From: Hyphococcus sp.
Lineage (GTDB): Bacteria > Pseudomonadota > Alphaproteobacteria > Caulobacterales > Parvularculaceae
Direction: 5' to 3'
Assembly: GCA_028284345.1 (NCBI GenBank)
Contig: JANQRY010000008.1
Location: forward strand, 248,001-312,000
DNA length: 64,000 bases
In this document: piece by piece, positions 1 to 9,447 of the stretch
Numbering within the stretch: position 1 is the stretch's first letter
Layout: each line of letters opens with the position of its first letter
The notes under the pieces: generated by a model
Database searches by the model: none
What the model saw: the letters and a program-made list of their open reading frames with translations, nothing else
What the model was told of the DNA's origin: nothing
Made by a program: the position numbers and the translations under genes

Positions 1-224
1 GCGCGCAGGACCAGATTGTCCGCCATCGGACGACCCATAAGCGCGTCGGCAAACGGGCCTTCAATGTCGAGGGCAAGCTCGTCGCCCGGTTCGGCGATGA
101 TTTCGTCGCCGCGTTCGGTGAAGACGAAAAGGCTGGCGAGATCGTGCAGGCCGTCCTCGCGCGCCGGGCCCACATGCAGATAGAGATTGATCTTGGCCGG
201 CGCGTGTTCGCGGATCGCCGTCAC
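1..224 (-). CDS. ispE: 4-diphosphocytidyl-2-C-methyl-D-erythritol kinase, N-terminal part (cut by window edge)
   Basis: Only the first 74 codons lie in the window. The translation from a GTG at 224 begins VTAIREHAPAKINLYLHVG and continues with GLHDLASLFVF, which matches the N-terminal GHMP-kinase segment of IspE (A-P-A-K-I-N-L-x-L). IspE phosphorylates CDP-methylerythritol in the cytosolic non-mevalonate isoprenoid pathway. The GTG overlaps the TGA stop of the upstream TPR gene as GTGA, so translation is probably coupled. The ATP-binding glycine-rich loop lies beyond the window edge and cannot be checked. Confidence 0.88.
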   Translation of the reverse strand, partial: MTAIREHAPAKINLYLHVGPAREDGLHDLASLFVFTERGDEIIAEPGDELALDIEGPFADALMGRPMADNLVLR

Positions 225-1954
225 GACTTCGTTTCGCCGAGCGCCGGCAGGCCGCGAACAATCTTTTCGCGCACGCGCGCCGCAAGGTCTTCGTCCGGTT
301 CCAGCTCTAAGACGCGCCGCCACTGATAGCGCGCTTCGAGATGTCGCCCGAGACGCCAGTAGACGTCGCCCAGATGATCCGTGATCGTTGGATCGCTCGG
401 CTCCAGCGAGGCGGCCCGTTCAAGATGGCCGACCGCCTCCTCATAGTCGCCAAGCTGGAAATGAGCCCAGCCGAGGCTGTCGATAATGGCGCCGGAGGTC
501 GGCTCAAGGGCCACGGCCTTTTCGATCAGTGCAAAGGCTTCATCGAGATTTTCGCCCCGCTCGGCCCAGGAATAGCCAAGATAGTTGAGCGCCGTTGCTT
601 CTTCCGGCGCGATGTCGACGGCGCGTTTAAGGTCCGCCTCGGCCCGCTTCCACTCATCCACTTCAATCAGCGACGCGGCGCGCGTCACATAATATCGCCA
701 GGCCGTCGGGCGCGGGTCGTCGGGCAAATCGGCGATCACCTTGTCCATCACCGCCGCCGCTTCCCGGTGGCGGTCCTTCGACGCAAAGAGCCCGGCGAGG
801 GAAAGACGAACATCGACAGAATCCGGTTGCGATCGAATGGTCGCAAGAAGCGTGTCGATGGCGGCGTCCGTATCGTCCATCGCCTCGTGAGCGCCGGCGA
901 TTTCGATTTGCGCCTGTTCGTAATAGGGCGAGGATGACGGCACCATGGCGAGGGCTTTGATCGCCTCTTCGTGGTCGCCATAGACATTGAGGATCGATCC
1001 GGCGAAGCGGCGCGCATCGTCAAATTCCGGATCGAGATAAAGCGCCAGCCGGGCCATGGCGAGGGAGATGTTGTAGTCGGCCTCGCCAACGCGAAAGCCA
1101 GCCTCCTCCGCCGCCTCGCGCCGCCGGTACGTATCCTGAAGAACGCCACTCGCCAGCGAATAGAGCGCGATCGCCGCGCCTTGCGCCGGCGACACATCGC
1201 GCGGGCCTTGCGGACGCCGGCCGTCATCGAGCCGCTTAAGACCGGCGAGCCCGGCGAAATGCGCATAGCCGTCCTGGCTCGCGAGCAGCTCGTAATAGTC
1301 CCGCGTCGCTGCGTCGTCGCCTTCCCGTTCGAGAAATTCGCCATAGGCCTCGATCTCGGCCGAACCGGAAAAGGCCATGACGGCAAGCTGATAGGCGCTG
1401 CGCGCATCTTCCATGCGCCCCATATTTTCCGAAAGGAGCGCGGCGTGCAGCGGATAGAAACCGCGATATTCATCGCCCGGCATGGCGCGCAGTTCTTCGA
1501 GCGCCGCCTCTTCGCCCTCGGCGCCGGCGACCGCCCAGACTTCGATAATGTTGGCGGCGGGCGTCGGAAAGCCCTCCGTCCGCGCCGCGCGGATAAGCCG
1601 CTTCGCTTCCGCGTAGCGCCCGTCTTTGATGGCGCGCGCGCCCAGCACCGCCCTGGCGAGGCCGCCGTCGCCGGCGTTTTCATCCCTTGCCAGCGTTTCG
1701 GCGAGCGCCATCGCCTGATCGTAGTCGCCCGCGGCGAGACGGAAGTAAAACGCGTTGCGGCGGATCTCCAGCGAGCCGGGCGCCTTTTGCTGCGCTTCGG
1801 AAAAAGCGCCGGCGGCCGCTTCCACGTCATTGTTGCGCGCGGCCAATCGGGCGGAAAGATAATCGCCGACGACACTATCCGGCGGCGCCGGCGTGACGCA
1901 TGCGGACAATCCGGCGCACAGCGCGGCGGCGGAAATTAAAACGCGGATACGCAA
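221..1954 (-). CDS. TPR-repeat lipoprotein
   Basis: A 577-residue protein with a lipoprotein signal peptide: a hydrophobic N-terminus ends in the lipobox L16-S-A-C19, so the mature protein should be lipid-anchored in the cell envelope. The rest is helical with many tetratricopeptide repeats; the clearest run is roughly residues 370-560, with repeats such as ALNYLGYSWAERG, IIDSLGWAHFQLG and ITDHLGDVYWRLG. TPR proteins act as assembly scaffolds; no specific partner can be named. It lies 13 nt downstream of the ETF-QO gene and overlaps ispE by 4 nt, so the three may be co-transcribed. Confidence 0.85.
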   Translation of the reverse strand: MRIRVLISAAALCAGLSACVTPAPPDSVVGDYLSARLAARNNDVEAAAGAFSEAQQKAPGSLEIRRNAFYFRLAAGDYDQAMALAETLARDENAGDGGLARAVLGARAIKDGRYAEAKRLIRAARTEGFPTPAANIIEVWAVAGAEGEEAALEELRAMPGDEYRGFYPLHAALLSENMGRMEDARSAYQLAVMAFSGSAEIEAYGEFLEREGDDAATRDYYELLASQDGYAHFAGLAGLKRLDDGRRPQGPRDVSPAQGAAIALYSLASGVLQDTYRRREAAEEAGFRVGEADYNISLAMARLALYLDPEFDDARRFAGSILNVYGDHEEAIKALAMVPSSSPYYEQAQIEIAGAHEAMDDTDAAIDTLLATIRSQPDSVDVRLSLAGLFASKDRHREAAAVMDKVIADLPDDPRPTAWRYYVTRAASLIEVDEWKRAEADLKRAVDIAPEEATALNYLGYSWAERGENLDEAFALIEKAVALEPTSGAIIDSLGWAHFQLGDYEEAVGHLERAASLEPSDPTITDHLGDVYWRLGRHLEARYQWRRVLELEPDEDLAARVREKIVRGLPALGETKS

Positions 1955-1967
1955 ACCAGATGTTTCC

Positions 1968-3647
1968 CTACATGTTCGGATAGTTCGGGCCCCCGCCGCC
2001 TTCCGGCGTCGTCCAGAGGATATTCTGCGATGGATCCTTGATGTCGCATGTCTTGCAGTGGACGCAGTTCTGCGCGTTGATCTGGAACTGCGGGTTCCCG
2101 CCGCCCTCCTCCGTCACGATTTCATAAACGCCGGCCGGACAATAGCGCTGGGCCGGCTCGGCGTAGACGGGCAGATTAACGTCGATGGGGATTGAAGCTT
2201 CCTTAAGTTTCAGATGCGCAGGCTGGTCTTCTTCGTGATTGGTGGCGGAAAAGGCGACATTTGTAAGACGGTCGAAGGTGATCGTTCCGTCCGGTTTCGG
2301 ATAGTCGATCTCCTTGTGTTTGTCGGCGGGCTCGGTCGCCTCCGCATCGGTCTTGCCGTGACCGAGGGTGCCGAAAAAGGAAAAGCCGGCGAGGGCGTTG
2401 GTCCACAGATCGAGACCGGAGAGCGCGACGCCGCCGAGCAGCGTCCCGAAGCGGCTCCATAAGGGCTTGACATTCCTTGCCTTTTTCAGCTCCGCCCGGA
2501 CGTCTGAGCCGTCATAAGCGGCCTGATAGGCGTCGAGCGCGTCGCCGGCGCGGCCCGCGGCAATGGCGTCGAACGCCGCTTCCGCCGCCATGACGCCGGT
2601 GAGCATGGCGTTGTGATTGCCCTTGATGCGCGGCACGTTGACGAAACCGGCCGCGCAGCCAATCAGCGCGCCACCGGGAAAAACAAGTTTTGGCACCGAC
2701 TGAAATCCGCCCTCGGTGATGGCGCGGCTGCCATAAGCGATACGCTTGCCCCCTTCGAGCAGCGCGGCGATTTCGGGGTGAGTTTTGAACTTCTGAAACT
2801 CCCCATACGGATAAAGGTAGGGGTTCTTATAATTGAGGTGGACGACGAAGCCGAGCGCCACGGTGCCGTCAGCGTAATGATAACAGAACGACCCGCCGCC
2901 GGTGTCGTTTTTCAGCGGCCAGCCGAAAGTGTGCTGGACATGGCCGGGGCGCAGTTTATCCGGCGCGACCTCCCACAGTTCTTTGAGGCCGATGCCGTAT
3001 TTCTGCGGCTCTGAGTCTGCGTCGAGATGGAACGCCTCGATCACCTGTTTTGACAGCGATCCGCGCACGCCTTCCGCAAACAGAACATATTTGCCGAGGA
3101 GCTCCATGCCCGGTTCGTAGGACGCTTTTTTCTCGCCGTTCTTGCCGTATCCCATTTCGCCGACAACAACGCCGCGCACCGAACCGTCCGTGTGCGTTAG
3201 ATATTGCGACGCCGCCATGCCGGGGTAGATTTCAACGCCGAGCCCCTCGGCGATTTCCGCCAGCCAGCGACAGACATTGCCCATGGAAACGATGTAGGCG
3301 CCGTGGTTCTTGACCATGGGCGGCATGGCGAACACCGGCAGGGGAACGGAGCCCGACGCGCCCATCACCCGAAAGCTTTCCGACGCCACCGGGGTCTCCA
3401 CCGGCGCGCCGGGCATGTCGCGCCAGTCGGGCAGAAGCCGGTCGAGGCCGACGGGATCGAGCACCGCGCCGGAAAGAATATGGGCGCCGACTTCGGACCC
3501 CTTTTCGACGACGACGACATTGATGTCGCCGCCTTTTTCCTCGGCCAGTTGCTTCAGTCGGATCGCCGCGGCGAGGCCCGCAGGGCCCGCGCCGACGATC
3601 ACGACGTCAAATTCCATGGCTTCCCGTCCCGTCGGGCTGTCGTCCAT
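1968..3647 (-). CDS. etfD: Electron transfer flavoprotein-ubiquinone oxidoreductase
   Basis: A 559-residue protein that passes electrons from reduced ETF (fatty-acid and amino-acid oxidation) to ubiquinone at the inner membrane. An N-terminal FAD-binding Rossmann motif GAGPAG sits at residues 19-24. The C-terminus carries the [4Fe-4S] ligands at C503, C528, C531 and C534 (NCVHCKTCDI), the standard ETF-QO arrangement. Length is typical. The start used is the ATG at 3647; a second ATG ten codons in (MEFDVVIVG) is equally plausible. It is divergent from the YhhN-family gene. Confidence 0.95.
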   Translation of the reverse strand: MDDSPTGREAMEFDVVIVGAGPAGLAAAIRLKQLAEEKGGDINVVVVEKGSEVGAHILSGAVLDPVGLDRLLPDWRDMPGAPVETPVASESFRVMGASGSVPLPVFAMPPMVKNHGAYIVSMGNVCRWLAEIAEGLGVEIYPGMAASQYLTHTDGSVRGVVVGEMGYGKNGEKKASYEPGMELLGKYVLFAEGVRGSLSKQVIEAFHLDADSEPQKYGIGLKELWEVAPDKLRPGHVQHTFGWPLKNDTGGGSFCYHYADGTVALGFVVHLNYKNPYLYPYGEFQKFKTHPEIAALLEGGKRIAYGSRAITEGGFQSVPKLVFPGGALIGCAAGFVNVPRIKGNHNAMLTGVMAAEAAFDAIAAGRAGDALDAYQAAYDGSDVRAELKKARNVKPLWSRFGTLLGGVALSGLDLWTNALAGFSFFGTLGHGKTDAEATEPADKHKEIDYPKPDGTITFDRLTNVAFSATNHEEDQPAHLKLKEASIPIDVNLPVYAEPAQRYCPAGVYEIVTEEGGGNPQFQINAQNCVHCKTCDIKDPSQNILWTTPEGGGGPNYPNM

Positions 3648-3758
3648 CAGTGTTTTCTTTCTTTGTTATTCGCGCGGAGTTCCGCCGGTTGTGGCAAATA
3701 TCGCCGAAAAAGGCCATGAGCGCGGCGCCGCAGGAAGGCCGTCTGTAGAAGGAGACCC

Positions 3759-4394
3759 ATGTCCCTGTTCTTCGCCGTTTTGTGTTTCGCCGCTGTCGCC
3801 GTTTTGCTCTTTGCCGAACGGACGGACCGACGCACGCTCAAATGGCTCGCCAAGCCCGCGGCGTCAGCCGCTTTCGTCGCCCTCGCGCTCGCCGAAGGCG
3901 CGCTTCAGAGCGGCGCCTTCGGGGCGCTCATGCTGGCCGGGCTGATCGCCTGCGCCGCCGGGGATGGTCTCCTGATCCCGCGCGCCGGGCGCTGGTTTCT
4001 CGCCGGTATGGCCGCCTTCGCCCTCGGCCATCTCGCCTATATCGGCGCGTTCCTCACCCGGTCGCCGGAGCCGAAACTCCTGGTCTACGGGGCGGCGGTC
4101 GCGATGATCGCCCTTGGCGCGGCGGTGATGGGCGCGCTTTGGGGAAAACTCGGGACGATGCGGGCGCCGGTCGCGGCCTATGTGGCCATCATTTCAGTGA
4201 TGGTCGTTGCGAGCGTCGCTGCCAGCCCCGCGGGCGGCGCCTACTACTGGCCGCTCATCGCCGGGGCGGTCGGGTTCGCCGCGTCCGACATCGCCGTCGC
4301 GCGGGATCAATTCATCAGACGGGACTTCATCAACAGGCTTTGGGGCCTGCCGCTCTATTACGCGGCGCAATTGACGCTGGCCGCTTCTGTTTGA
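3759..4394 (+). CDS. YhhN/TMEM86-family lysoplasmalogenase-like membrane protein
   Basis: A 211-residue, very hydrophobic protein with about seven or eight predicted membrane segments. It has the features of the YhhN family: an early FAERTDRRTLKWLAKP segment, the GLIACAAGDGLL segment and a terminal GLPLYYAAQLTL segment. Family members hydrolyse the vinyl-ether bond of lysoplasmalogens or are of unknown bacterial function. A clear ribosome-binding site, agaaggaga, precedes the ATG. The UDG gene starts within 30 nt of the stop, so the two may share a transcript. Confidence 0.82.
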   Translation: MSLFFAVLCFAAVAVLLFAERTDRRTLKWLAKPAASAAFVALALAEGALQSGAFGALMLAGLIACAAGDGLLIPRAGRWFLAGMAAFALGHLAYIGAFLTRSPEPKLLVYGAAVAMIALGAAVMGALWGKLGTMRAPVAAYVAIISVMVVASVAASPAGGAYYWPLIAGAVGFAASDIAVARDQFIRRDFINRLWGLPLYYAAQLTLAASV

Positions 4395-4421
4395 GCGCGT
4401 CCTGCTGTTATGGTGCCGGTC

Positions 4422-5234
4422 ATGGACATCTCCGATCAGGATGCGGCCCGGGCCGTGCTGCGCTGGTACGCCGATATGGGCGTCGACGAGGCGACCGCGA
4501 CCAGCCCGGCCGATTACTATGCCTGGTCGGCGCCGAAAGCGCCGCCGCCCGCGGCGCCAGCCCGCCCGCGCGCGGAACCCGCGCCCAAACTGTTCCGGCC
4601 CGATCCGGACGCCGGCGCCATGTCGGCGGACGAGGCCATCGGCGCGGCGGAAAAAGCCGCCAGCGCCTGCGACAGCTACGAGGCGCTCGAAGCCGCCGTC
4701 GCCAGTTTTGAAGGATGCCCCTTAAAAGCCGGCGCCACGAAAACCGTCTTCGCCGACGGCGTCCCCGGCGCCGACCTCCTCGTCATCGGCGAGGCGCCGG
4801 GCCGCGACGAAGACCGCATCGGCAAGCCTTTTGTCGGGCGCGCCGGCCAGCTTCTTGACCGCATGCTCGCCGCCATCGGCCGGTCGCGGGAAGAGAATGT
4901 CCTGATTTCGAACGTCATCTACTGGCGCCCCCCGGGCAATCGCACGCCAACGCCGATGGAAACCGCGACTTGCCGGCCCTTTGTCGACCGCCTGATCGAG
5001 CTGACCGGGCCCAAGGCCATTGCGCTTGCCGGCGGCGCGCCCCTGCAGGCTATGCTGGGCGTTACCGGCATCATGCGCGCGCGGGGGCGCTGGCGCGAGA
5101 TCGAGACAGCCTCAGGCGCGCGCTTTGCAGCGCTGCCCATGTTCCACCCGGCGTTCCTGTTGCGCCAGCCCGCCAACAAACGGCTCGCCTGGGCGGATTT
5201 GCAGGCCCTGGCGGCGCGGTTAAGAGAGGGTTAA
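4422..5234 (+). CDS. Family-4-type uracil-DNA glycosylase lacking two Fe-S cysteines
   Basis: About 270 residues. It removes uracil from DNA in base excision repair. Motif 1 is [17 protein letters not shown] (residues 123-139), followed by [10 protein letters not shown] and the C-terminal HPAFLLR (242-248), all family-4 UDG hallmarks. The first ~85 residues are an extra N-terminal region with a Pro/Ala-rich linker. Of the four cysteines that usually hold the [4Fe-4S] cluster, only C99 and C184 are present; the partner positions are F96 and W168. My recollection is that other alphaproteobacterial homologues also have W-R-P-P here, so this may be a subfamily trait. An in-frame ATG at 4410 is an alternative start. 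Confidence 0.85.
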   Translation: MDISDQDAARAVLRWYADMGVDEATATSPADYYAWSAPKAPPPAAPARPRAEPAPKLFRPDPDAGAMSADEAIGAAEKAASACDSYEALEAAVASFEGCPLKAGATKTVFADGVPGADLLVIGEAPGRDEDRIGKPFVGRAGQLLDRMLAAIGRSREENVLISNVIYWRPPGNRTPTPMETATCRPFVDRLIELTGPKAIALAGGAPLQAMLGVTGIMRARGRWREIETASGARFAALPMFHPAFLLRQPANKRLAWADLQALAARLREG

Positions 5235-5363
5235 CCTAATTTAATACACTCTTATTCACCTTCCTTCGTGAAGATGAGCCTGCCGAATTTTTTTGAGATC
5301 AGCGCCGCTGAAGCAGGCGGCGAAGCGGGAAATGCGTGTGAAATGAAAGCGGTTGTTGGGGTT

Positions 5364-7076
5364 ATGGCGAAGCGATTGGTTGTTTTGATTGCCGGCGTTC
5401 TGGCGTTGTCAGGCGCGGCCCTGGCGCAGGCGCCGTTAACGGTGCTGAGCGCGGAAGACGCCGCCCTTTACCGCGAGATCTTCGACCTTCAGGAACAGGG
5501 CCGCTGGAAAGCAGCCGACGCAAAGATCGCCGCCGTCAGCGACGATATCCTGATGGGATATGTCCAGTTTCAGCGCTACATGCACCCTACCGCCTATCGG
5601 TCGAAATACAGCGAGCTGAAACGCTGGATGGCCTATTACGCCGATCATCCGGAGGCGGACAAAATCTACCGCCTCGCCGGCAAACGCAGACCTTCCGGCG
5701 CCGGCTATCCAGCGCGCCCCGTTCCGCGCAAATGGCGCGCAGCGGCGGACAAGGAACTGCACCCGCTGCTTCAGGCTGATTATGAAAAGTCCAGCGCGCC
5801 GCGCCTCAAACGCATTGAAGGGCGCGTGCGGTATCTGTCGAACAAGAACCGCGCTCTCGACGCGCTGAAAGAAATCGACCGCCATCGCAAGCGCGGCGCC
5901 GTCACCGAACGCCAATATGACCGGATGCGGTCATGGATCGCGGCGAGCCTTTACTATCAGGGCTATGTCAAAACCGCGAAGGAAATTTCTGTTTCCGCCG
6001 CGCGCAATGGCGACACCGGCGTTCTCGCCTATTGGATCGCCGGGCTGATCGCCTATCGCGAAGGCGATATGGCGGCCGCTTACGGTTATTTCTCGGCCAT
6101 GGCCGCTGTTCCGTATCAGGAGGATTCCCTGCGCTCGGCGGCGGGCTTCTGGGCCGCGCGCACGGCGCTTGCCGCCGGCGAGCCGGAGAGCGTTGCGCCG
6201 AACCTCGAAATCGCCGCGGAATTTCCGTTTCAGTTTTACGGACAGCTCGCCCTGGCGCAGCTTGGCCGCGCGTATGATTATTACTGGTCCGCGCCCATGG
6301 TGACAGCGGACGGGCTCGCCGCGCTCATGGATTTACAGCCGCGGGTCAAACGCGCGATCGCCCTCGCCGAAGCGGACCGCAGGACGGAGGCCGATCTCGA
6401 ACTCAGATGGGCCAACGGGGCGATCCCGCCGGAGCGGGACTACGACCTCCTCGCCGTCGCCCTTGGCTTGAAGATGCCGGCCGCAGCCATCGACATCGCC
6501 CTTGCCGGCGACGCGCCCTATCTGCAGGCCGGTCTTTTTCCGATCCCGGACTATGCGCCGGAAAACGGGTTCAAGATCGACCGGGCGCTGCTTTACGCGC
6601 TGATGCGCCAGGAATCGAAATTCAAGACCGAAGCGACAAGCCGCGTCGGCGCCCGGGGCCTCATGCAACTGATGCCGCGCACGGCGAGCTATATCGCCCG
6701 CGACCGATCCTTGCGCTATCGCGGCGCCAATGGCCGCGACCGGCTTTACGAGCCCGGCTACAATCTCCGCCTCGGCCAGTCCTATGTGGGCTATCTGATC
6801 GAAGGCTCCGCGGGAGGAGACCTGTTCAAGCTCGCCGCCGCCTATAATGGCGGGCCCGGAAACTTGCGCCGCTGGTCGAAGAAAATGGAAATCGAGGACC
6901 CGTTGCTCTTTATCGAGAGTATTCCCAACCGGGAAAGCCGCGATTTCGTCGAACATGTGTTGACCAATTTCTGGGTCTATCGCGCCCGCCTCGGCCAGCC
7001 GGCACCCTCGCGCGATCGCGTCGCCGCCGGCGATCTGCCGCTTTACGAAGCGCTCGATCAGATCGCGGCGGAATAG
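5364..7076 (+). CDS. Soluble lytic murein transglycosylase (SLT family)
   Basis: About 570 residues. A signal peptide (MAKRLVVLIAGVLALSGAALAQA) sends it to the periplasm. A long helical superhelix-like region follows, then a C-terminal lysozyme-like SLT domain from about residue 400. Catalytic Glu417 lies in RQESKF, followed by GARGLMQLMP, the NLRLGQSYVGYL helix and AAYNGGPGNL, all GEWL-type motifs. It cleaves peptidoglycan to 1,6-anhydro products. The open frame extends upstream to 5268, but starting at 5364 (or 5343) puts the signal peptide at the N-terminus. It ends 21 nt before the convergent permease gene. Confidence 0.92.
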   Translation: MAKRLVVLIAGVLALSGAALAQAPLTVLSAEDAALYREIFDLQEQGRWKAADAKIAAVSDDILMGYVQFQRYMHPTAYRSKYSELKRWMAYYADHPEADKIYRLAGKRRPSGAGYPARPVPRKWRAAADKELHPLLQADYEKSSAPRLKRIEGRVRYLSNKNRALDALKEIDRHRKRGAVTERQYDRMRSWIAASLYYQGYVKTAKEISVSAARNGDTGVLAYWIAGLIAYREGDMAAAYGYFSAMAAVPYQEDSLRSAAGFWAARTALAAGEPESVAPNLEIAAEFPFQFYGQLALAQLGRAYDYYWSAPMVTADGLAALMDLQPRVKRAIALAEADRRTEADLELRWANGAIPPERDYDLLAVALGLKMPAAAIDIALAGDAPYLQAGLFPIPDYAPENGFKIDRALLYALMRQESKFKTEATSRVGARGLMQLMPRTASYIARDRSLRYRGANGRDRLYEPGYNLRLGQSYVGYLIEGSAGGDLFKLAAAYNGGPGNLRRWSKKMEIEDPLLFIESIPNRESRDFVEHVLTNFWVYRARLGQPAPSRDRVAAGDLPLYEALDQIAAE

Positions 7077-7097
7077 CGCGCGCCAAGCCGGCGTCGA

Positions 7098-8321
7098 TCA
7101 CCGGAAAATCTCGACAAGGCTCGCCACGGCGAACAGCGCCGCGGCGGCGGCGCCGAGATACGGCACCAGGATCGGCACCTCAAAGCGGCCTTCCCCGGCC
7201 GATGTCGCTTTCAGACGGATCAGCGCGCCGTTAACGAGCGCAAAAACGCTTAAGAGAAGGAATGACGTCGCCTGCGCCAGCGTCGCCAACGGCAAGGCGA
7301 GGGCCGCCAGAAAAACGAGCGCCACCACGAAAACCGTCGCATTAACGGGCGTGCGCGTCGCCGGCGCGATGCGCCCGAACCATGCGGGCAGGGTTTTCTG
7401 CGCCGCCATGCCGTACAGCATTCGGGACGCCATGATCACCTGCACGAGCGCGCCGTTGACGACGGCGATCATCGCAATCACGCTCATCGTCGCCGGTGAA
7501 AAATCCGTCAGCCGGGAGAAGATCAGCGTCATCGGCGATCCGCTCTCCTGCAACAGGGAAACCGGCGTCGTACGCACCGCCACCCAGGACACCAGCGCGT
7601 AAATGATCGTCGTGACGATGAGCGCCGCCATGATCGACCTTGGCACGACGCGGCGCGGGCGTTTCACCTCTTCCGCGACATTGACCATGTCCTCAAAACC
7701 GATGAACGCATAAAACGCCAGCACGGCGCCGGAGATCACGCCGGGGATAACGGCAAAGTCGGCTGCATGATTTTCGACGGCGGAGACCGGTTCGGCGCCA
7801 AGCCCCAGAACAATTACCCAGAGCAGCGCGCCGGTCTCCAAAAGCGTAATCACGGCGACGGCGGTGAGGGATTCGGCGATGCCCCATGCGGCGACGGCGG
7901 CGATGACGATCGACAGAACGAGAAACCCCGCCCAGTGCGGAAATGCGAGAAAATCGCCGGCGTAACCGACAAACCCGCGCAACATGACGCCCGAAGAAAT
8001 AACGCCGGAGCCGACAATCAACAGGCCGGTGAGGATGGAAAGACGCCGGCTCTTAAACCCTTCAAGAACGTAGACCGCCGGGCCGGCCGATTTCGGGAGT
8101 CGCGATGATAATTCCGCAAAGCTCGCCGCCGTCAGCGCGGCGATGACCGAGGCGAGCATGAATGACGCGGGCGCATAAACACGAGCGACGCCCGCAACCT
8201 CGCCAATCAGCGCATAAATGCCGGCGCCAAGCATCGTCCCGACGCCGTACAAAACAAGCAGCGGAGCGGAAATGACGCGGCGCAAGGAGTCGCCGCCCGT
8301 TTTCGCATCCAACTCTGGCAT
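7098..8321 (-). CDS. APC-superfamily amino acid permease
   Basis: A 407-residue protein with about 12 membrane segments. The first helix carries the APC signature GVGTMLGAGIYALIGEVAG, followed by SFAELSSRLPKSAG in the TM2-TM3 region. The mid-protein segment AFYAFIGFEDMVNVAEEVKRP is the conserved TM6 region of amino acid transporters. Substrate cannot be told from sequence. It stands alone between convergent slt and the end of the Tad operon, with a 140-nt upstream gap holding its promoter. Confidence 0.88.
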   Translation of the reverse strand: MPELDAKTGGDSLRRVISAPLLVLYGVGTMLGAGIYALIGEVAGVARVYAPASFMLASVIAALTAASFAELSSRLPKSAGPAVYVLEGFKSRRLSILTGLLIVGSGVISSGVMLRGFVGYAGDFLAFPHWAGFLVLSIVIAAVAAWGIAESLTAVAVITLLETGALLWVIVLGLGAEPVSAVENHAADFAVIPGVISGAVLAFYAFIGFEDMVNVAEEVKRPRRVVPRSIMAALIVTTIIYALVSWVAVRTTPVSLLQESGSPMTLIFSRLTDFSPATMSVIAMIAVVNGALVQVIMASRMLYGMAAQKTLPAWFGRIAPATRTPVNATVFVVALVFLAALALPLATLAQATSFLLLSVFALVNGALIRLKATSAGEGRFEVPILVPYLGAAAAALFAVASLVEIFR

Positions 8322-8461
8322 GTTGATCCGTCTCGCTGGAGGTCTTCCGCTGAAACGCGCACCGCAATGTCATATACCATAGAATGCGGGGCGCCGTTAC
8401 AGGCGCCGCGCGGATGGTCGAGGGAATTAAATAGGTCCGGCGGGGGCCGGCGTTCCGGAAA

Positions 8462-9436
8462 TTACTCCAGCGCCATAACGCCCATGATGGCCGGGCCAAG
8501 GATGACGGCGAAAAGAACCGGCAGGAAGAAGCCGATCATCGGCACGGTGAGCTTCGGCGGCAGGGCCGCGGCTTTGCGTTCGGCTTCCTGCATGCGCATC
8601 TCGCGGCTTTCATTGGCCATGACGCGCAAGGACTGGCCCAAGGGCGTCCCGTATTTCTCCGACTGGATGAGCGCCGTCGTCACGCCTTTCACCTGATCGA
8701 GACCGGTCCGCTCGGTGAGGTTGATATAGGCCTGCTTGCGTTCCTGCAGGTAGGAGAGTTCCGCCGTCGTGAGGCCGAGTTCCTCCGCCAGCTCGGCGCA
8801 GTTCGGCCCGATTTCCTCGGCGACTTTCTGGAACGCCGCTTCAATCGACATCCCCGATTCGACGCAGATCAGCAACAGGTCGAGGGCGTCGGGCCAGGCG
8901 AGCGTAATCTTGCCCTGGCGTTTTTTCACGGCGTTCGAGATATAGATATTCGGCAGATAGAAACCGGCGAAGAAGCCGGCGAGCGTCGCCAGCAGCCGGC
9001 CGAAACTGTCAAGCTCGATCCCTTCAAGGACATAGACGTAAACGCCGACGACCAATGCCGCGACAAACGGCATCGCAATGCGCGCCGTCATAAACACGAA
9101 CACCGGCCCCTGACCGCGGAAACCGGCCATCATCAGTTTTTTGCGCGCCGATTCCGCGTCGAAGAGTTCGAGCAGTTTGAGGTTCTCAACCAGTTCCTTG
9201 ACGACGCCTTCACTGGCGGTCGTGCGCAGCTTGCCCGCCCCTTTGCGGGCAATGGCGTCGCGCTGTTTCTGACGCAGCGCCTCGCGGTGCGTCGTCACGG
9301 ACTTCATGCGCTCGGCGAGCTTGTCCTTGACGAGAAACGGCTCGAGCACGGTGTAGATCGTGCCGATCGCGGCAAGCGACACAAGCACGGCGATCTGAAA
9401 CGTGCGATCCGTTACGGCGTTGATGAGAGCGTCCAT
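8462..9436 (-). CDS. tadC: Tad pilus platform protein TadC (GspF/PilC-type)
   Basis: A 324-residue inner-membrane protein of the type II secretion F domain family. It starts at the ATG at 9436, 11 nt after tadB; a longer reading to 9502 would run into tadB and is rejected. Membrane segments flank the domain; the cytoplasmic T2SSF domain includes WPDALDLLLICVESGMSIEAAFQKVAEE and ALIQSEKYGTPLGQSLRVMANESREMR. It ends with two hydrophobic segments. With TadB it forms the platform that couples the TadA ATPase to pilus extrusion. It is the last gene of the minus-strand Tad operon. Confidence 0.93.
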   Translation of the reverse strand: MDALINAVTDRTFQIAVLVSLAAIGTIYTVLEPFLVKDKLAERMKSVTTHREALRQKQRDAIARKGAGKLRTTASEGVVKELVENLKLLELFDAESARKKLMMAGFRGQGPVFVFMTARIAMPFVAALVVGVYVYVLEGIELDSFGRLLATLAGFFAGFYLPNIYISNAVKKRQGKITLAWPDALDLLLICVESGMSIEAAFQKVAEEIGPNCAELAEELGLTTAELSYLQERKQAYINLTERTGLDQVKGVTTALIQSEKYGTPLGQSLRVMANESREMRMQEAERKAAALPPKLTVPMIGFFLPVLFAVILGPAIMGVMALE

Positions 9437-9447
9437 ACCCTGCGTTC

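Noticed and set aside
5231-5262. TTAACC-rich stretch before the lytic transglycosylase as a CtrA site
   Set aside because: The two TTAA half-sites are 6 nt apart instead of the 7 nt of the CtrA consensus, so I do not call it.
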